64,000 nt of DNA, taken from assembly GCA_902520195.1 (NCBI GenBank), contig CABYND010000006.1, forward strand, positions 34,606 through 98,605. Direction: 5' to 3'. A program made the translations under genes and the position numbers. Each line of letters opens with the position of its first letter. The first letter of the stretch is position 1. Below are positions 28,642-39,012 of the stretch, in pieces. The notes beneath the pieces are model-generated. The model made no database searches. It worked only from the letters and a program-made list of their open reading frames with translations, and was not told the origin of the DNA. This DNA comes from Halieaceae bacterium. Lineage in GTDB: Bacteria > Pseudomonadota > Gammaproteobacteria > Pseudomonadales > Halieaceae.

Positions 28642-31600
28642 GTGCCGCGTCGATCTGACATCGAGAGTGTTCTGATTCTGGGCGCAGGACCGATTGTCAT
28701 CGGTCAGGCCTGCGAGTTTGATTACTCGGGTGCTCAAGCCTGTAAGGCCCTGCGGGGAGAGGGCTATCGCGTCATCCTGGTGAACTCCAACCCCGCCACC
28801 ATCATGACGGACCCAGCCATGGCTGACGCGACTTATATCGAGCCCGTTGAGTGGCAGACGGTGGCCAGAATCATCGAGCGGGAGCGGCCCGACGCGGTAC
28901 TTCCCACCATGGGCGGGCAGACGGCGCTCAATTGCGCACTGAAGCTCGCCTCCGAGGGTGTCTTGGAAAAGTTTGGCGTGGAGATGATCGGCGCCACACA
29001 GGAAGCCATTGATAAAGCCGAAGACCGCGAGAAATTTGACGTCGCGATGCGCCGTATCGGACTTGAAACGCCTCGTGCCGGGCTCGCCCACAGCATGGAG
29101 GAGGCGTGGCAGGTCCATGAGGAAATCGGCTTCCCCTGCATTATCAGACCCTCTTTCACCATGGGCGGATCCGGCGGCGGTATCGCCTATAACCGTGATG
29201 AGTTTGAAGAAATCTGCCTCAGGGGATTGGAGCTGTCACCCACCAGCGAGTTGCTGATTGATGAGTCTCTGATCGGCTGGAAAGAGTATGAGATGGAGGT
29301 TGTCCGGGACAAAAACGACAACTGCATCATTGTCTGCTCGATCGAAAATTTTGACGCCATGGGTGTTCACACCGGCGATTCCATCACTGTTGCACCAGCA
29401 CAGACGCTGACCGACAAGGAATATCAGATCATGCGCGACGCCTCGCTGGCGGTGTTGCGCGAGATTGGCGTGGAGACGGGGGGGTCGAATGTCCAGTTTG
29501 GCCAGTGCCCCGATACCGGCCGACTGGTGGTGATTGAGATGAACCCGCGCGTCTCACGGTCATCGGCGCTGGCGTCCAAGGCAACCGGCTTCCCGATTGC
29601 CAAGGTGGCAGCAAAGCTGGCGGTAGGCTACTCGCTCGAAGAGCTCGAGAACGACATCACAAGCGGTGTGACCCCCGCCTCTTTTGAGCCGGCGCTCGAT
29701 TATGTGGTCACCAAGATCCCGCGCTTTGCCTTTGAGAAATTTGCCACTGCAGATCCGCGACTGACCACCCAGATGAAATCGGTGGGCGAAGTAATGGCCA
29801 TCGGGCGCACTTTTCAGGAGTCGCTACAAAAAGCCCTGCGCGGCCTCGAGGTGGGCTCGGCTGGTTTTGAACCGCGTATGCAGGTGGTGGATGAAGACTC
29901 CCGCTCCGAGCTGGTGGATCGCTTGACGAACCCGGGAGCCGACCGTATCTGGTACCTGGCAGATGCCTTCCGTGCCGGGTTCGAGTTGGAAGAGATTTAC
30001 GGCTACTCGGGTGTCGACCCCTGGTTCCTCATCCAGATCGACGATATTGTGCGCTGGGAATCACAGCTCTCCGGGCTGACCGCCGACGGCATTGATCACA
30101 GCTTCATGTGGGGGCTCAAGCGCCGAGGTTTCTCCGACAAGCGCATCGCCGGTGTGTTGGGCACAACCGAATCTGCAGTGCGGGAGCGTCGGTGGTCGCT
30201 GGATATCCGGCCTGTCTATAAGCGGGTTGATACCTGTGCCGCCGAATTTGCGGCCTCGACCGCCTATATGTACTCCGCTTATGAAGAGGAGTGTGAAGCG
30301 GCACCCAGTGACCGCAAGAAAATTTTGGTACTCGGTGGTGGTCCCAACCGCATCGGGCAGGGCATCGAATTCGACTATTGCTGCGTCCATGCAGTGCTGG
30401 CCATGCGCGAGGATGGTTACGAGACCATCATGGTCAACTGCAATCCCGAGACGGTATCGACTGACTACGACACCTCGGACCGACTCTACTTTGAACCGGT
30501 CACGCTGGAGGATGTGCTGGAGATCGTTGAGCTCGAGCAGCCCACTGGGGTGATTGTGCAGTTTGGTGGCCAGACACCGCTTAAGCTGGCCCGCGCGCTT
30601 GAAGCCGCGGGTGTGCCGATTATCGGAACTACGCCCGATCAAATTGATCGCGCAGAGGACCGGGAACGGTTCCAACAAATGATTCAGGCCCTGGCGCTCC
30701 GCCAGCCGGCGAATACCACGGTGCGCAGTGTCGAGGCAGCGGTCGCGGCAGCAGCAGACATTGGTTACCCGCTGGTGGTCCGGCCATCCTATGTTCTCGG
30801 CGGTCGCGCGATGGAGATCGTGTATCGCGAGGAAGATTTGTTGCGCTACATGAACGATGCCGTGCGGGTCTCTGAGGACTCGCCCGTGCTGCTGGATCGC
30901 TTCCTCAGTGCGGCGATTGAGGTCGATATCGATGCCGTGAGCGACGGCGAGCAGGTCGTGATTGGCGCCATCATGCAGCACATCGAACAGGCCGGCGTGC
31001 ACTCCGGTGATTCCGCCTGTTCATTACCCCCGTACAGCCTGCCTGCCGATGTGCAGGAATCCATGCGCGATGTGGTGCGCAAGATGGCGCTGGAGCTGGG
31101 CGTGTGTGGATTGATGAACGTGCAGCTGGCCTGGCAGGGCGACGAGATCTATGTGATCGAGGTCAACCCGCGCGCCTCGCGAACGGTACCCTTTGTGTCC
31201 AAGGCGGTCGGTGTGTCGCTGGCTAAGGTGGCGGCACGATGCATGGCGGGCCAGAGCCTCGACAGCCAGGGTGTGACAAAAGAGATCGTCCCGCCATATT
31301 ACAGTGTGAAAGAGGCAGTACTGCCCTTTAACAAGTTCCCGGGCACCGACCCGATCCTCGGCCCCGAGATGAAATCCACGGGGGAGGTGATGGGAACGGG
31401 TGAGACGTTTGCCGCGGCCTTTGCCAGGGCGCAGCTAGGTGCTGGCGATGACCCGCCAACCTCGGGCTTGTGTTTGATCAGTGTGCGCGATGCCGATAAG
31501 CCTGCGGCAATGGACGTTGCGAAAAGGCTGGTCGCGCAGGGCTTTACGCTGGCAGCCACCGGTGGCACCGCGAGCGCGCTGGCAGCCGCGGGGCTGGCGG

Positions 31601-31863
31601 TCCGCAAGGTGAACAAGGTGGCGGAAGGACGCCCGCACATCGTTGATTTGATCAAAAACGATGAAGCCGCCATGATTATCAATACGACAGAGGGTCGCCG
31701 CGCCATTATGGATTCGGCTTCGATCCGTGCCAGCGCCGAGCAGCACAACGTGTTTTACACCACGACATTGGCAGCTGCTGAGGCGGTGTGCATGGCGCTG
31801 GAGCAGGAGACAGACATTACCGTGCGGCGTCTTCAGGATTTGCACGAGAGCATCGCCGTATGA
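28642..31863 (+). CDS. carB: Carbamoyl-phosphate synthase large subunit
   Basis: 1073 residues, exactly the length of E. coli CarB, with GTG start at 28642. There are two homologous ATP-grasp halves (first motif [18 protein letters not shown], second [18 protein letters not shown]), each with [14 protein letters not shown] / [14 protein letters not shown]. The C-terminal ~140 residues are the MGS-like allosteric domain ([27 protein letters not shown]), which binds UMP and ornithine in E. coli. It makes carbamoyl phosphate from bicarbonate, ammonia and two ATP. Its stop overlaps the greA start (ATGA). Confidence 0.98.
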   Translation: MPRRSDIESVLILGAGPIVIGQACEFDYSGAQACKALRGEGYRVILVNSNPATIMTDPAMADATYIEPVEWQTVARIIERERPDAVLPTMGGQTALNCALKLASEGVLEKFGVEMIGATQEAIDKAEDREKFDVAMRRIGLETPRAGLAHSMEEAWQVHEEIGFPCIIRPSFTMGGSGGGIAYNRDEFEEICLRGLELSPTSELLIDESLIGWKEYEMEVVRDKNDNCIIVCSIENFDAMGVHTGDSITVAPAQTLTDKEYQIMRDASLAVLREIGVETGGSNVQFGQCPDTGRLVVIEMNPRVSRSSALASKATGFPIAKVAAKLAVGYSLEELENDITSGVTPASFEPALDYVVTKIPRFAFEKFATADPRLTTQMKSVGEVMAIGRTFQESLQKALRGLEVGSAGFEPRMQVVDEDSRSELVDRLTNPGADRIWYLADAFRAGFELEEIYGYSGVDPWFLIQIDDIVRWESQLSGLTADGIDHSFMWGLKRRGFSDKRIAGVLGTTESAVRERRWSLDIRPVYKRVDTCAAEFAASTAYMYSAYEEECEAAPSDRKKILVLGGGPNRIGQGIEFDYCCVHAVLAMREDGYETIMVNCNPETVSTDYDTSDRLYFEPVTLEDVLEIVELEQPTGVIVQFGGQTPLKLARALEAAGVPIIGTTPDQIDRAEDRERFQQMIQALALRQPANTTVRSVEAAVAAAADIGYPLVVRPSYVLGGRAMEIVYREEDLLRYMNDAVRVSEDSPVLLDRFLSAAIEVDIDAVSDGEQVVIGAIMQHIEQAGVHSGDSACSLPPYSLPADVQESMRDVVRKMALELGVCGLMNVQLAWQGDEIYVIEVNPRASRTVPFVSKAVGVSLAKVAARCMAGQSLDSQGVTKEIVPPYYSVKEAVLPFNKFPGTDPILGPEMKSTGEVMGTGETFAAAFARAQLGAGDDPPTSGLCLISVRDADKPAAMDVAKRLVAQGFTLAATGGTASALAAAGLAVRKVNKVAEGRPHIVDLIKNDEAAMIINTTEGRRAIMDSASIRASAEQHNVFYTTTLAAAEAVCMALEQETDITVRRLQDLHESIAV

Positions 31864-32336
31864 ACCGCGTTCCCATGACAGTGCAGGGCGAGCAGGCCCT
31901 TAGAGAGGAGTTAGAGCGCCTCAAGAAGGTAGATCGTCCGCGGATAACGCAGGCGATTGCTGAGGCGCGTGAGCACGGCGATCTGAAAGAGAACGCTGAG
32001 TATCACGCCGCGAGAGAGCAACAAAGCTTTGCCGAGGGGCGTATTCAGGAGCTCGAGCACAAGCTGTCCCACGCTCAGGTCATTGACGTGACCACCATCC
32101 CCGCAACGGGGAAAGTGGTTTTTGGTGTCACCGTCACGCTGACTGACGTCGAAGAAGAGCGCACTGTCACCTACCGGATTGTTGGCGAGGATGAAGCCGA
32201 TGCCAAAGCTAATCTGATTTCGGTGAACTCTCCCATCGCCCGCGCGCTAGTCGGGAAAGTGGAAGGCGATGAGGTCACCGTGAATGCCCCGGGCGGCGAC
32301 GTGACCTACGAGATCGACGCGGTCGAGTACGTCTAG
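31860..32336 (+). CDS. greA: Transcript cleavage factor GreA
   Basis: 158 residues, the same length as E. coli GreA. ATG 31860 overlaps the carB stop (ATGA); the frame from 31788 is rejected. The N-terminal coiled coil (about 12-75) has the acidic tip residues in [10 protein letters not shown] that hold Mg2+ in the RNA polymerase secondary channel. The C-terminal globular domain ends in [20 protein letters not shown]. It rescues backtracked RNA polymerase by stimulating RNA cleavage. The carAB-greA order is typical of Pseudomonas-like gammaproteobacteria. Confidence 0.98.
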   Translation: MNRVPMTVQGEQALREELERLKKVDRPRITQAIAEAREHGDLKENAEYHAAREQQSFAEGRIQELEHKLSHAQVIDVTTIPATGKVVFGVTVTLTDVEEERTVTYRIVGEDEADAKANLISVNSPIARALVGKVEGDEVTVNAPGGDVTYEIDAVEYV

Positions 32337-32342
32337 ACTTAC

Positions 32343-32357
32343 TGAAAATCATTCTCA
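32343..32357. promoter_or_regulatory. Fur box before feoAB
   Basis: TGAAAATCATTCTCA matches the Fur 7-1-7 inverted-repeat consensus TGATAATNATTATCA at 12 of 14 specified positions. It lies 39 bases before the feoA start, just after greA. Fur with ferrous iron would repress feoAB here, as is known for feo operons in other gammaproteobacteria. Confidence 0.8.
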
Positions 32358-32396
32358 TTGGTCGTATGATCCGCGTTTTTGTCGCGGGAGCCTTTC

Positions 32397-32666
32397 TTGG
32401 CAAAGCAGCGCACTCATCTCACGCTTTGGGATCTACCTCTGAATGAGGCAGCGGAACTGATTGGTTTCGCTGAATCGCTCAGCGAGCGTTATCGCGGTCG
32501 TTTGCAGGAGTTTGGTTTCCACTCTGGCGAGGAAATCTGCTGTCAGCAGCAGCCCGGGTTTGATGCGCCCCGGGTTTTCCGAGTGAGTAACACGACATAC
32601 TGTCTGGATCAGGAGTTGGCGGAGCAGGTGCTGGTGCGGCCGGTGGGAGTGTCCTCCGATGCCTAG
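32397..32666 (+). CDS. feoA: Ferrous iron transport protein A
   Basis: 89 residues from TTG 32397, preceded by CGGGAG at six bases; an earlier in-frame TTG at 32379 has no such site. It is a small SH3-like domain (LWDLPLNEAAELIGF ... RLQEFGFHSGEEI ... VFRVSNTTYCLDQELAEQVLV). FeoA is a cytoplasmic helper of the FeoB iron channel. A Fur box lies just upstream, and the gene overlaps feoB by eight bases. Confidence 0.92.
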   Translation: MAKQRTHLTLWDLPLNEAAELIGFAESLSERYRGRLQEFGFHSGEEICCQQQPGFDAPRVFRVSNTTYCLDQELAEQVLVRPVGVSSDA

Positions 32667-34512
32667 TGTTTTGCTGGTGGGCACACCCAATTCGGGCAAG
32701 ACCGCGCTGTTCAACCGACTCACCGGATTGAACCAGCGGGTTGCGAATTACCCCGGTATTACAGTCGATCTTTCGATCGGGCGCCTGGCGAGGTTGCCTG
32801 AAGTCGACCTAGTGGATTTTCCCGGCACCTATTCCCTGAGGCCCATCTCGGAGGAGGAGCGGGTGGCCGTAGGGCATTTCGACACGTCTCTCGCTGATCC
32901 CGACGTGCAGCATGTGCTCTGTATTGTCGATGCCACGCGATTGGAGAAAAGCCTCTTTTTCTGCCTGCAGGTGGTCGATGCCTGCCAGCGTCAAGGGCGG
33001 CCGGTCACGGTCGTCGCCAACATGGGCGATATTTTGAAGCGCCACGGATTGAGTATCGATGCGGAAGGGTTATCACAGGCCATCGGCGCACCCGTGTTGG
33101 TGGCATCAGCGCGCACCGGCGAGGGGCTCGACCTGATTATCTCGGGCCTGCAGTCGCCGCCTGAGGCAATAGCGGTGTCGAGCACTGCGGACGACAACCC
33201 GATTTTGGCGAGCGAGGGGGGTGCTGCCGACAATGAACTCTACGCCGAGGCGCATCGCCTGGCGGAGCAGTTCGGGGCGCCAGCCGATGAACTGCTGCGA
33301 GCCCAATCTCGGCTGGACCGATTCTTCCTCGGCTCACTCTCAGGTGGACTGATTTTCGCCCTGATCATGCTGATTCTTTTTCAATCCATATTTACCTGGT
33401 CAGCGCCGGCCATGGATGCAGTGGAGGCGGGGGTCATCGGTCTGGGTGGCTGGATCTTGCCCTTGATCGGCGACGGCGTGTTCGCCGATTTTGTTGCGGA
33501 CGCGGTGTTCAGCGGGATTGGTGCGTTTCTGGTGTTTGTTCCGCAGATTTTTGTGCTGACGTTTGTCATCGGTCTGCTCGAGGATTCTGGTTACCTCGCC
33601 CGTGCCGCCCTGATTTGCCACAAGCCGCTTCGTTTTTTTGGTCTGAGCGGCAAAAGCTTCATTCCGATGCTGTCCGGTGTGGCCTGTGCGATTCCCGCCA
33701 TCTATGCCGCGCGCTCGATCGAATCCCCGCGCGCCCGGTTTCTGACCTATCTCGCGATTCCGCTGATGCCCTGCTCGGCGAGATTGCCCGTCTACACCCT
33801 GCTGATCGCGATTTTTATCCCGCGAGAGACCGTATTAGGGGGGCTGATCGGCTGGCAGGGACTGACGCTCCTCGCGATCTATGTCTTCGGCATCGCCGCG
33901 GGCCTCATCATCGCAGGTTTGCTCAACCGCTGGTCACACTCAGAAGGACAAATGCCTTTCATGATGGAACTGCCGGCCTATCGGATCCCGGCACTGGTAC
34001 CCATTGCGAGAAAATCCGTGCAGCGGGCCAAGCACTTTGTGACCAAGGCGGGTGCGGTCATTCTTGGCGTGACTGTAGTGATCTGGATTTTGGGCTACTT
34101 CCCTAATCAGGGCGCAGATTTGGGCGGATCCTGGCTGGGCATGCTGGGGCAGTGGATCGAACCGGTCTTTCAGCCGCTGGGTCTGGACTGGCGCTATGGG
34201 GTGGCGATTGTCAGTGCCTTTTTGGCGAGAGAAGTCTTTGTCGGAACGCTGGGCACCATTATGGGTATTGAAGGGGCCGAGGACAATATCGTGCCGCTGG
34301 TCGAGCAGGTGCAGGCCAGTGCACTGCCACTGGGGTCTGGGCTGGCACTGCTGGTCTTTTTTGCCATTGCCCTGCAGTGTGTTTCCACCGTGGCCATTCT
34401 GGCCAAAGAGGCCAACTCGTGGAAATTGGCGCTGCGCATGGTGATCGCCTACCTTTGCCTCGCTTGGCTCGCCGCGTTGGCGACCTTTCAGATCACTGAT
34501 TTCTTGATGTAA
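32659..34512 (+). CDS. feoB: Ferrous iron transporter B
   Basis: 617 residues, shorter than E. coli FeoB (773) but complete. The N-terminal G-domain has G1 GTPNSGKT, the G2 Thr in NYPGITVDLS, G3 DFPGTYSL, G4-like NMGD and G5 SAR. Membrane helices start near residue 225, with two Gate-like regions (GFLARAAL-type around 310 and the FLAREVFVGTLGT segment near 515). It moves Fe2+ across the inner membrane. Position: feoAB is inserted between greA and the yhbY/rlmE block; in E. coli these neighbours are adjacent and feo lies elsewhere. Confidence 0.95.
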   Translation: MPSVLLVGTPNSGKTALFNRLTGLNQRVANYPGITVDLSIGRLARLPEVDLVDFPGTYSLRPISEEERVAVGHFDTSLADPDVQHVLCIVDATRLEKSLFFCLQVVDACQRQGRPVTVVANMGDILKRHGLSIDAEGLSQAIGAPVLVASARTGEGLDLIISGLQSPPEAIAVSSTADDNPILASEGGAADNELYAEAHRLAEQFGAPADELLRAQSRLDRFFLGSLSGGLIFALIMLILFQSIFTWSAPAMDAVEAGVIGLGGWILPLIGDGVFADFVADAVFSGIGAFLVFVPQIFVLTFVIGLLEDSGYLARAALICHKPLRFFGLSGKSFIPMLSGVACAIPAIYAARSIESPRARFLTYLAIPLMPCSARLPVYTLLIAIFIPRETVLGGLIGWQGLTLLAIYVFGIAAGLIIAGLLNRWSHSEGQMPFMMELPAYRIPALVPIARKSVQRAKHFVTKAGAVILGVTVVIWILGYFPNQGADLGGSWLGMLGQWIEPVFQPLGLDWRYGVAIVSAFLAREVFVGTLGTIMGIEGAEDNIVPLVEQVQASALPLGSGLALLVFFAIALQCVSTVAILAKEANSWKLALRMVIAYLCLAWLAALATFQITDFLM

Positions 34513-34612
34513 GGCTCGCACACGCTTCATTAATGGCAGGGTGGGACAGTTAGCAGAGTGAAGAAGTCACCTGCGCCCGGGACATTTTCTTGGCGCTTTT
34601 TGGCCCTTCGCC

Positions 34613-34957
34613 TCAATCCTCGCGCTCGCGCTGGAACAGTCGTAATTCGGTAAGCATCAGACGTGCGGCCAACCGCAGCGTCAGATCATGATGCTCTTTC
34701 CGCAGTTGTTCGATACCCGCTCCGATATCCTCTTGAAGACGAGAAGCTTCCTTTTTTGTCATCTGACTCGGTAGGCGTACCTCAAAGTGGCAATCCGACT
34801 CCGTCTGGAGCTCCCCATAGGCATCGGTCAGGGACGCAATGGCAAAGTCGATCAGCGTCTGGTCAGCGCCTTTGCTTCTGAGTAACTGAGTGAGCTGTTC
34901 CTGCAAAAAAGAGAAGGCCTGCTGCTCGCGCGCGGGGAATTCGAGAATGTCGGCCAT
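34613..34957 (-). CDS. Conserved-looking hypothetical protein
   Basis: 114 residues, soluble, mostly helical with many charged residues in the second half (KEASRLQEDIGAGIEQLRKE), suggesting a short coiled coil. No known family is recognised. It begins 11 bases after the yhbY stop on the same strand and is probably co-transcribed with it. No clear ribosome-binding site precedes ATG 34957, which fits translational coupling. The function is unknown. Confidence 0.6.
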   Translation of the reverse strand: MADILEFPAREQQAFSFLQEQLTQLLRSKGADQTLIDFAIASLTDAYGELQTESDCHFEVRLPSQMTKKEASRLQEDIGAGIEQLRKEHHDLTLRLAARLMLTELRLFQRERED

Positions 34958-34968
34958 GGTTCAAAGGG

Positions 34969-35280
34969 TCATCGGCTGCGATGCAGATTGGACTTTCTAG
35001 GGTCGGCCTGAGGGTTGGTTCTCAACAACGTCGCAATGTTGCCGACTCGTTGTACTAGGTAGGCCCCACTCTGACTGCAGAGCTCTTCGATCACGGACTC
35101 GCGTTGCTCCCTATCACCGACTGCCACCTTGACCTTGATCAACTCGTGGTCATTGAGTGCGCGATCCAGCTCTTCTAGAACCGACAGCGCCAGCCCTTTA
35201 CCGGCGACGGTGACGACGGGCTTGAGTGAATGGGCCTGTGCGCGGAGTTGGCGTAACTCCTTACTGCTGGGAGGGGTCAT
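34969..35280 (-). CDS. yhbY: CRM-domain ribosome-assembly RNA-binding protein YhbY
   Basis: 103 residues, one CRM domain: LRAQAHSLKPVVTVAGKGL then the LKVKVAVGDREQRESVIEEL-like segment (residues ~48-66), and the GNIATLLR motif close to the C-terminus. YhbY associates with pre-50S particles. It is divergent from rlmE, as in E. coli and Pseudomonas, where yhbY flanks rlmE-ftsH. The basic tail (ADPRKSNLHRSR) is probably an RNA-binding extension. Confidence 0.93.
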   Translation of the reverse strand: MTPPSSKELRQLRAQAHSLKPVVTVAGKGLALSVLEELDRALNDHELIKVKVAVGDREQRESVIEELCSQSGAYLVQRVGNIATLLRTNPQADPRKSNLHRSR

Positions 35281-35361
35281 GGAGGGCTCGACGGCTTATC
35301 ACGGTACACTCTGTCTAGTGTAACGCTATGTTGTGCGCGCAGGTGGGATGCGACAGGGAAG

Positions 35362-35991
35362 ATGGGCAAGAAAAAATCATCAAGCCGGGCCTGGTTGAAG
35401 GAGCATCATGACGATGTCTACGTGCAGCGCGCGCAAAAAGAAGGTTACCGCTCCCGGGCCGTCTACAAACTCATAGAGATCAATGACAAAGACCGGATCA
35501 TTCGTCCCGGTATGTCGGTACTGGATCTGGGAAGCGCGCCGGGTGGTTGGTCCCAGGTGGCGGGTGAGTGGGTCGGTGTGCATGGCCTCATGGTGGCCAG
35601 CGATATCTTGCCCATGGACACGTTGCCCGACGTGCGTTTCGTCCAGGGCGACTTTACGGAGCAGGAGACCTATGACCGCATCATGGCAGAGCTGAATAAC
35701 CAGCCTTTGGATGTGGTGCTCTCAGATATGGCTCCTAATATGAGTGGTTTGACCGAGGTAGATCAGCCGCGGGCCATGTATTTGGTGGAGTTGGCGACGG
35801 AACTGGCCCGCACCTCGCTGGCACCGGGTGGTGCTTTTATTGCTAAAGTGTTTCAGGGCGAGGGTTTTGAGGCCTGGTTCCGCGAGATCCGAGAGTGCTT
35901 TACCCGCGTATCCACCCGAAAGCCAGCGGCTTCGCGACCGCGATCCCGGGAGGTGTATGTGGTGGCTTCCGGGTTCAACGGCGGCGAGTGA
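35362..35991 (+). CDS. rlmE: 23S rRNA 2'-O-ribose (U2552) methyltransferase
   Basis: 209 residues, the same length as E. coli RlmE/FtsJ. The SAM motif is LDLGSAPGGWSQVA. The catalytic K-D-K-E tetrad lies in YKLIEINDK, VVLSDMAPNMSG, FIAKVFQGEGF and REVYVVASGF. It methylates U2552 of 23S rRNA late in 50S assembly. It precedes ftsH, as in E. coli. A stem-loop formed by TGAGGGC (35989-35995) and GCCCTCA (36004-36010) starts at its stop codon, but no T-run follows. Confidence 0.96.
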   Translation: MGKKKSSSRAWLKEHHDDVYVQRAQKEGYRSRAVYKLIEINDKDRIIRPGMSVLDLGSAPGGWSQVAGEWVGVHGLMVASDILPMDTLPDVRFVQGDFTEQETYDRIMAELNNQPLDVVLSDMAPNMSGLTEVDQPRAMYLVELATELARTSLAPGGAFIAKVFQGEGFEAWFREIRECFTRVSTRKPAASRPRSREVYVVASGFNGGE

Positions 35992-36047
35992 GGGCGTTCT
36001 GCGGCCCTCAGCGGGGTTGCTGAAAGTCCAGAACCAGTGCCAAAGGG

Positions 36048-36075
36048 GTTGAAATGGCCTAAACGGCCCCCAATT
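36048..36075 (+). promoter_or_regulatory. Candidate heat-shock (sigma-32) promoter of ftsH
   Basis: GTTGAAA (36048-36054), 13 bases, then CCCCAATT (36068-36075), against the consensus CTTGAAA-N13-15-CCCCATNT. E. coli ftsH is transcribed from a sigma-32 promoter, which makes the match meaningful. It is about 105 bases upstream of the start codon. The match is from reading alone. Confidence 0.55.
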
Positions 36076-36180
36076 CAGGGGAGAGCGCTGAAAAGACAAT
36101 GGATTTAGGGGTTTTCGGCCAAAGCGTTATACTATGCGGCCGCGCGAGAAACGCGCGACCCGGAACCGAGAGGACTTGTT

Positions 36181-38100
36181 GTGAACAATATGGCTAAGAA
36201 TCTGCTGCTGTGGCTGTTGGTCGCCGCGGTACTGCTCTCGGTGTTCAATAATTTCAACTTGCGTAGCAGCACCGAGCAGGTGGGCTACTCCGAATTTATC
36301 CGCGAAGTCCAGACCGACCGGCTGTCCAAAGTGCTGGTTGATGGCCTGACCATCACCGCCCAGCGCAAGGACGGCAGCAGCTTTGAAACCATCCGTCCAA
36401 TGGTCGAAGACCCCAAGCTGATGGATGACCTCCTGGCACATAACGTAACAGTCGAGGGCAAGCAGCCAGAGCAGCAGTCTGTGTGGACGCAGCTGTTGAT
36501 TGCTAGCTTCCCGATCCTGCTCATTATTGCGGTGTTCATGTTCTTCATGCGGCAGATGCAAGGCGGCGCAGGTGGCCGCGGCGGCCCGATGAGCTTTGGC
36601 AAGAGTAAAGCCAAGCTGCTGGGTGAAGACCAGATCACCACGACCTTTGCCGACGTGGCGGGGGTTGAGGAAGCCAAAGAGGACGTGCAGGAGCTGGTTG
36701 AGTTCTTGCGCGATCCCAGTCGTTTCCAGAAGCTGGGCGGCAGGATCCCGCGCGGCGTGCTCATGGTGGGCCAGCCCGGAACCGGTAAGACCTTGCTCGC
36801 CAAGGCGATTGCCGGCGAGGCCAAGGTGCCGTTTTTCTCTATCTCGGGCTCTGACTTTGTCGAGATGTTCGTGGGCGTGGGCGCGTCCCGCGTTCGTGAC
36901 ATGTTCGAGCAGGCCAAAAAGCAGTCGCCCTGCATCATCTTTATCGACGAGATCGATGCGGTGGGTCGCCATCGCGGCGCCGGCTTGGGCGGGGGCCACG
37001 ATGAGCGTGAGCAGACCCTAAACCAGCTTCTCGTGGAGATGGATGGTTTTGAAATGAATGATGGCGTCATTGTCATCGCCGCGACCAACCGACCGGATGT
37101 ACTTGACCCGGCTCTGCTGCGACCGGGTCGATTCGACCGTCAGGTAGTGGTGGGCCTGCCCGATATTCGCGGGCGGGAACAGATACTCAAGGTGCACATG
37201 CGCAAGGTACCGCTGTCTGAGGACGTCGATTCATCCAAGATTGCTCGCGGCACCCCGGGTTTCTCCGGTGCAGATCTGGCCAATCTGGTGAATGAGGCTG
37301 CGCTGTTTGCCGCGCGTGGAGGCCTGCGTCTAGTGGGTATGAATCAGTTTGAGTTGGCCAAAGACAAGATCATGATGGGTGCTGAGCGCCGATCGATGGT
37401 GATGTCCGAGGCGGAAAAGCGCAATACGGCTTACCACGAGGCGGGGCATGCCATTGTCGGCCGACTGATGCCTGAGCATGACCCGGTGTACAAAGTGTCG
37501 ATTATTCCGCGAGGCCGTGCGCTGGGCGTGACCATGTTCCTCCCCGAGGAAGACCGCTACAGCCACAGTCGACGGCATATCATTTCGCAGATCACCAGCC
37601 TCTTTGGTGGCCGCGTTGCCGAGGAAATGACGCTGGGTAAGGACGGCATTACCACGGGTGCATCCAATGACATCCAACGCGCGACCGAGGTGGCGCGGAA
37701 CATGGTGACCAAATGGGGCCTGTCCGAGAGCTTGGGGCCGCTGATGTATGATGAGGGCGGTGAAGAAGTCTTCCTTGGCCGCAGCGCAGCGCAACCCTCC
37801 AAGGCGATGTCGGATGAGACGGCGCTTGCGATTGATCGGGAGGTGCGCAACATCATTGACGAGTGCTACGACAAGGCACGCCAGCTGCTCGACGACAATC
37901 GCGACAAGCTCGACATGATGGCTGACGCCCTGATGCAATACGAGACGATCGACTCCGAGCAGATCAACGACATCATGGAAGGGAAGGCTCCCCGTCCTCC
38001 GTCTGGCTGGTCGGGCGATGACAAAGGCACGCCGCCTCCTGACGAAGGAGAGCCCGAGTCAGCCGGCAACCCCATTGGCGGCGCCGCGACCGAGCACTGA
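36181..38100 (+). CDS. ftsH: ATP-dependent zinc metalloprotease FtsH
   Basis: 639 residues. GTG 36181 has AGAGG upstream; ATG 36190 is too far from it. Membrane helices lie at ~5-25 and ~100-122 with a periplasmic domain between. The AAA domain has Walker A GQPGTGKT (the usual second residue Pro is Gln here, still within GxxGxGKT), Walker [13 protein letters not shown] and the second region of homology [17 protein letters not shown]. The zinc motif HEAGH is at ~420. It degrades membrane and regulatory proteins such as sigma-32 and LpxC. It is followed by folP, as in E. coli. Confidence 0.98.
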   Translation: MNNMAKNLLLWLLVAAVLLSVFNNFNLRSSTEQVGYSEFIREVQTDRLSKVLVDGLTITAQRKDGSSFETIRPMVEDPKLMDDLLAHNVTVEGKQPEQQSVWTQLLIASFPILLIIAVFMFFMRQMQGGAGGRGGPMSFGKSKAKLLGEDQITTTFADVAGVEEAKEDVQELVEFLRDPSRFQKLGGRIPRGVLMVGQPGTGKTLLAKAIAGEAKVPFFSISGSDFVEMFVGVGASRVRDMFEQAKKQSPCIIFIDEIDAVGRHRGAGLGGGHDEREQTLNQLLVEMDGFEMNDGVIVIAATNRPDVLDPALLRPGRFDRQVVVGLPDIRGREQILKVHMRKVPLSEDVDSSKIARGTPGFSGADLANLVNEAALFAARGGLRLVGMNQFELAKDKIMMGAERRSMVMSEAEKRNTAYHEAGHAIVGRLMPEHDPVYKVSIIPRGRALGVTMFLPEEDRYSHSRRHIISQITSLFGGRVAEEMTLGKDGITTGASNDIQRATEVARNMVTKWGLSESLGPLMYDEGGEEVFLGRSAAQPSKAMSDETALAIDREVRNIIDECYDKARQLLDDNRDKLDMMADALMQYETIDSEQINDIMEGKAPRPPSGWSGDDKGTPPPDEGEPESAGNPIGGAATEH

Positions 38101-38142
38101 TCCGGTCACCACGGTTCGCCGCTAAGCAACCATTTTCCTGAG

Positions 38143-39012
38143 ATGGGCGACACCATCGCCTGTGGCGCGCGCACGCTAGACCTCAGCCGTCCGCGCATCA
38201 TGGGGGTTCTTAACGTCACCCCAGACTCTTTTTCCGATGGCGGGCAGCTTTACCGCGATGGACGGGTTGATACCGACGCGCTGCTCACGCGCGCCGAACA
38301 AATGCTGGTCGAGGGTGCTGACATTCTGGATGTTGGTGGGGAATCGACGCGTCCGGGCGCCGCTGCGGTCAGCGAGGCCGAGGAGTTGGACCGGGTCGTC
38401 ACTGCGGTGGAAGCCCTCGCCCGGCACTGCGACACAATCATTTCAGTGGATACCAGCACCCCTAGCGTGATGAGGGCGTCCGCACGCTGCGGGGCGGGGA
38501 TCCTGAATGATGTGCGCGGCTTCCAACGCCCACAGGCACTCCAAGCTGCGGCGGATACCGGCCTGGCGCTCTGCGTGATGCATATGCAGGGGGAGCCGGA
38601 CACGATGCAAACGGCACCCACCTATAGCGATGTGGTGCAGGACATTGCTGAATTCTTAAGCCTGCGTCTGGCGGATGTGACTGATGCTGGCATCAATCTT
38701 GATCGAGTTATTATTGATCCGGGTTTTGGCTTTGGCAAAACGGCTGAACAAAACTTTGAGCTGCTCGCGCGACTCGAGATCTTGTGCAATCGGGGTCAGC
38801 CGGTTTTGGTCGGGCTGTCACGCAAATCCATGATTAGCAGCGTGCTCGATCGACCGCCCGAGCTGCGCATGTTTGCCAGCGTTGCCTTGGCCTTGATGGC
38901 AGTGGAGCGTGGGGCGCGAATAGTGCGTGTTCACGATGTCGCCGCCACGTTCGATGCGCTATCGATGTGGCAAACGACGAGGCACGCGCTGAGTCAGAGC
39001 CAACCATTATGA
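38143..39012 (+). CDS. folP: Dihydropteroate synthase
   Basis: 289 residues, a TIM barrel with the pterin- and sulfonamide-binding loops [14 protein letters not shown] (~24-37), GGESTRPGA and [12 protein letters not shown], and [10 protein letters not shown] near the end. It joins p-aminobenzoate to the pterin pyrophosphate in folate synthesis. Its stop overlaps the glmM start (ATGA). The order ftsH-folP-glmM is conserved in gammaproteobacteria. Confidence 0.97.
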   Translation: MGDTIACGARTLDLSRPRIMGVLNVTPDSFSDGGQLYRDGRVDTDALLTRAEQMLVEGADILDVGGESTRPGAAAVSEAEELDRVVTAVEALARHCDTIISVDTSTPSVMRASARCGAGILNDVRGFQRPQALQAAADTGLALCVMHMQGEPDTMQTAPTYSDVVQDIAEFLSLRLADVTDAGINLDRVIIDPGFGFGKTAEQNFELLARLEILCNRGQPVLVGLSRKSMISSVLDRPPELRMFASVALALMAVERGARIVRVHDVAATFDALSMWQTTRHALSQSQPL

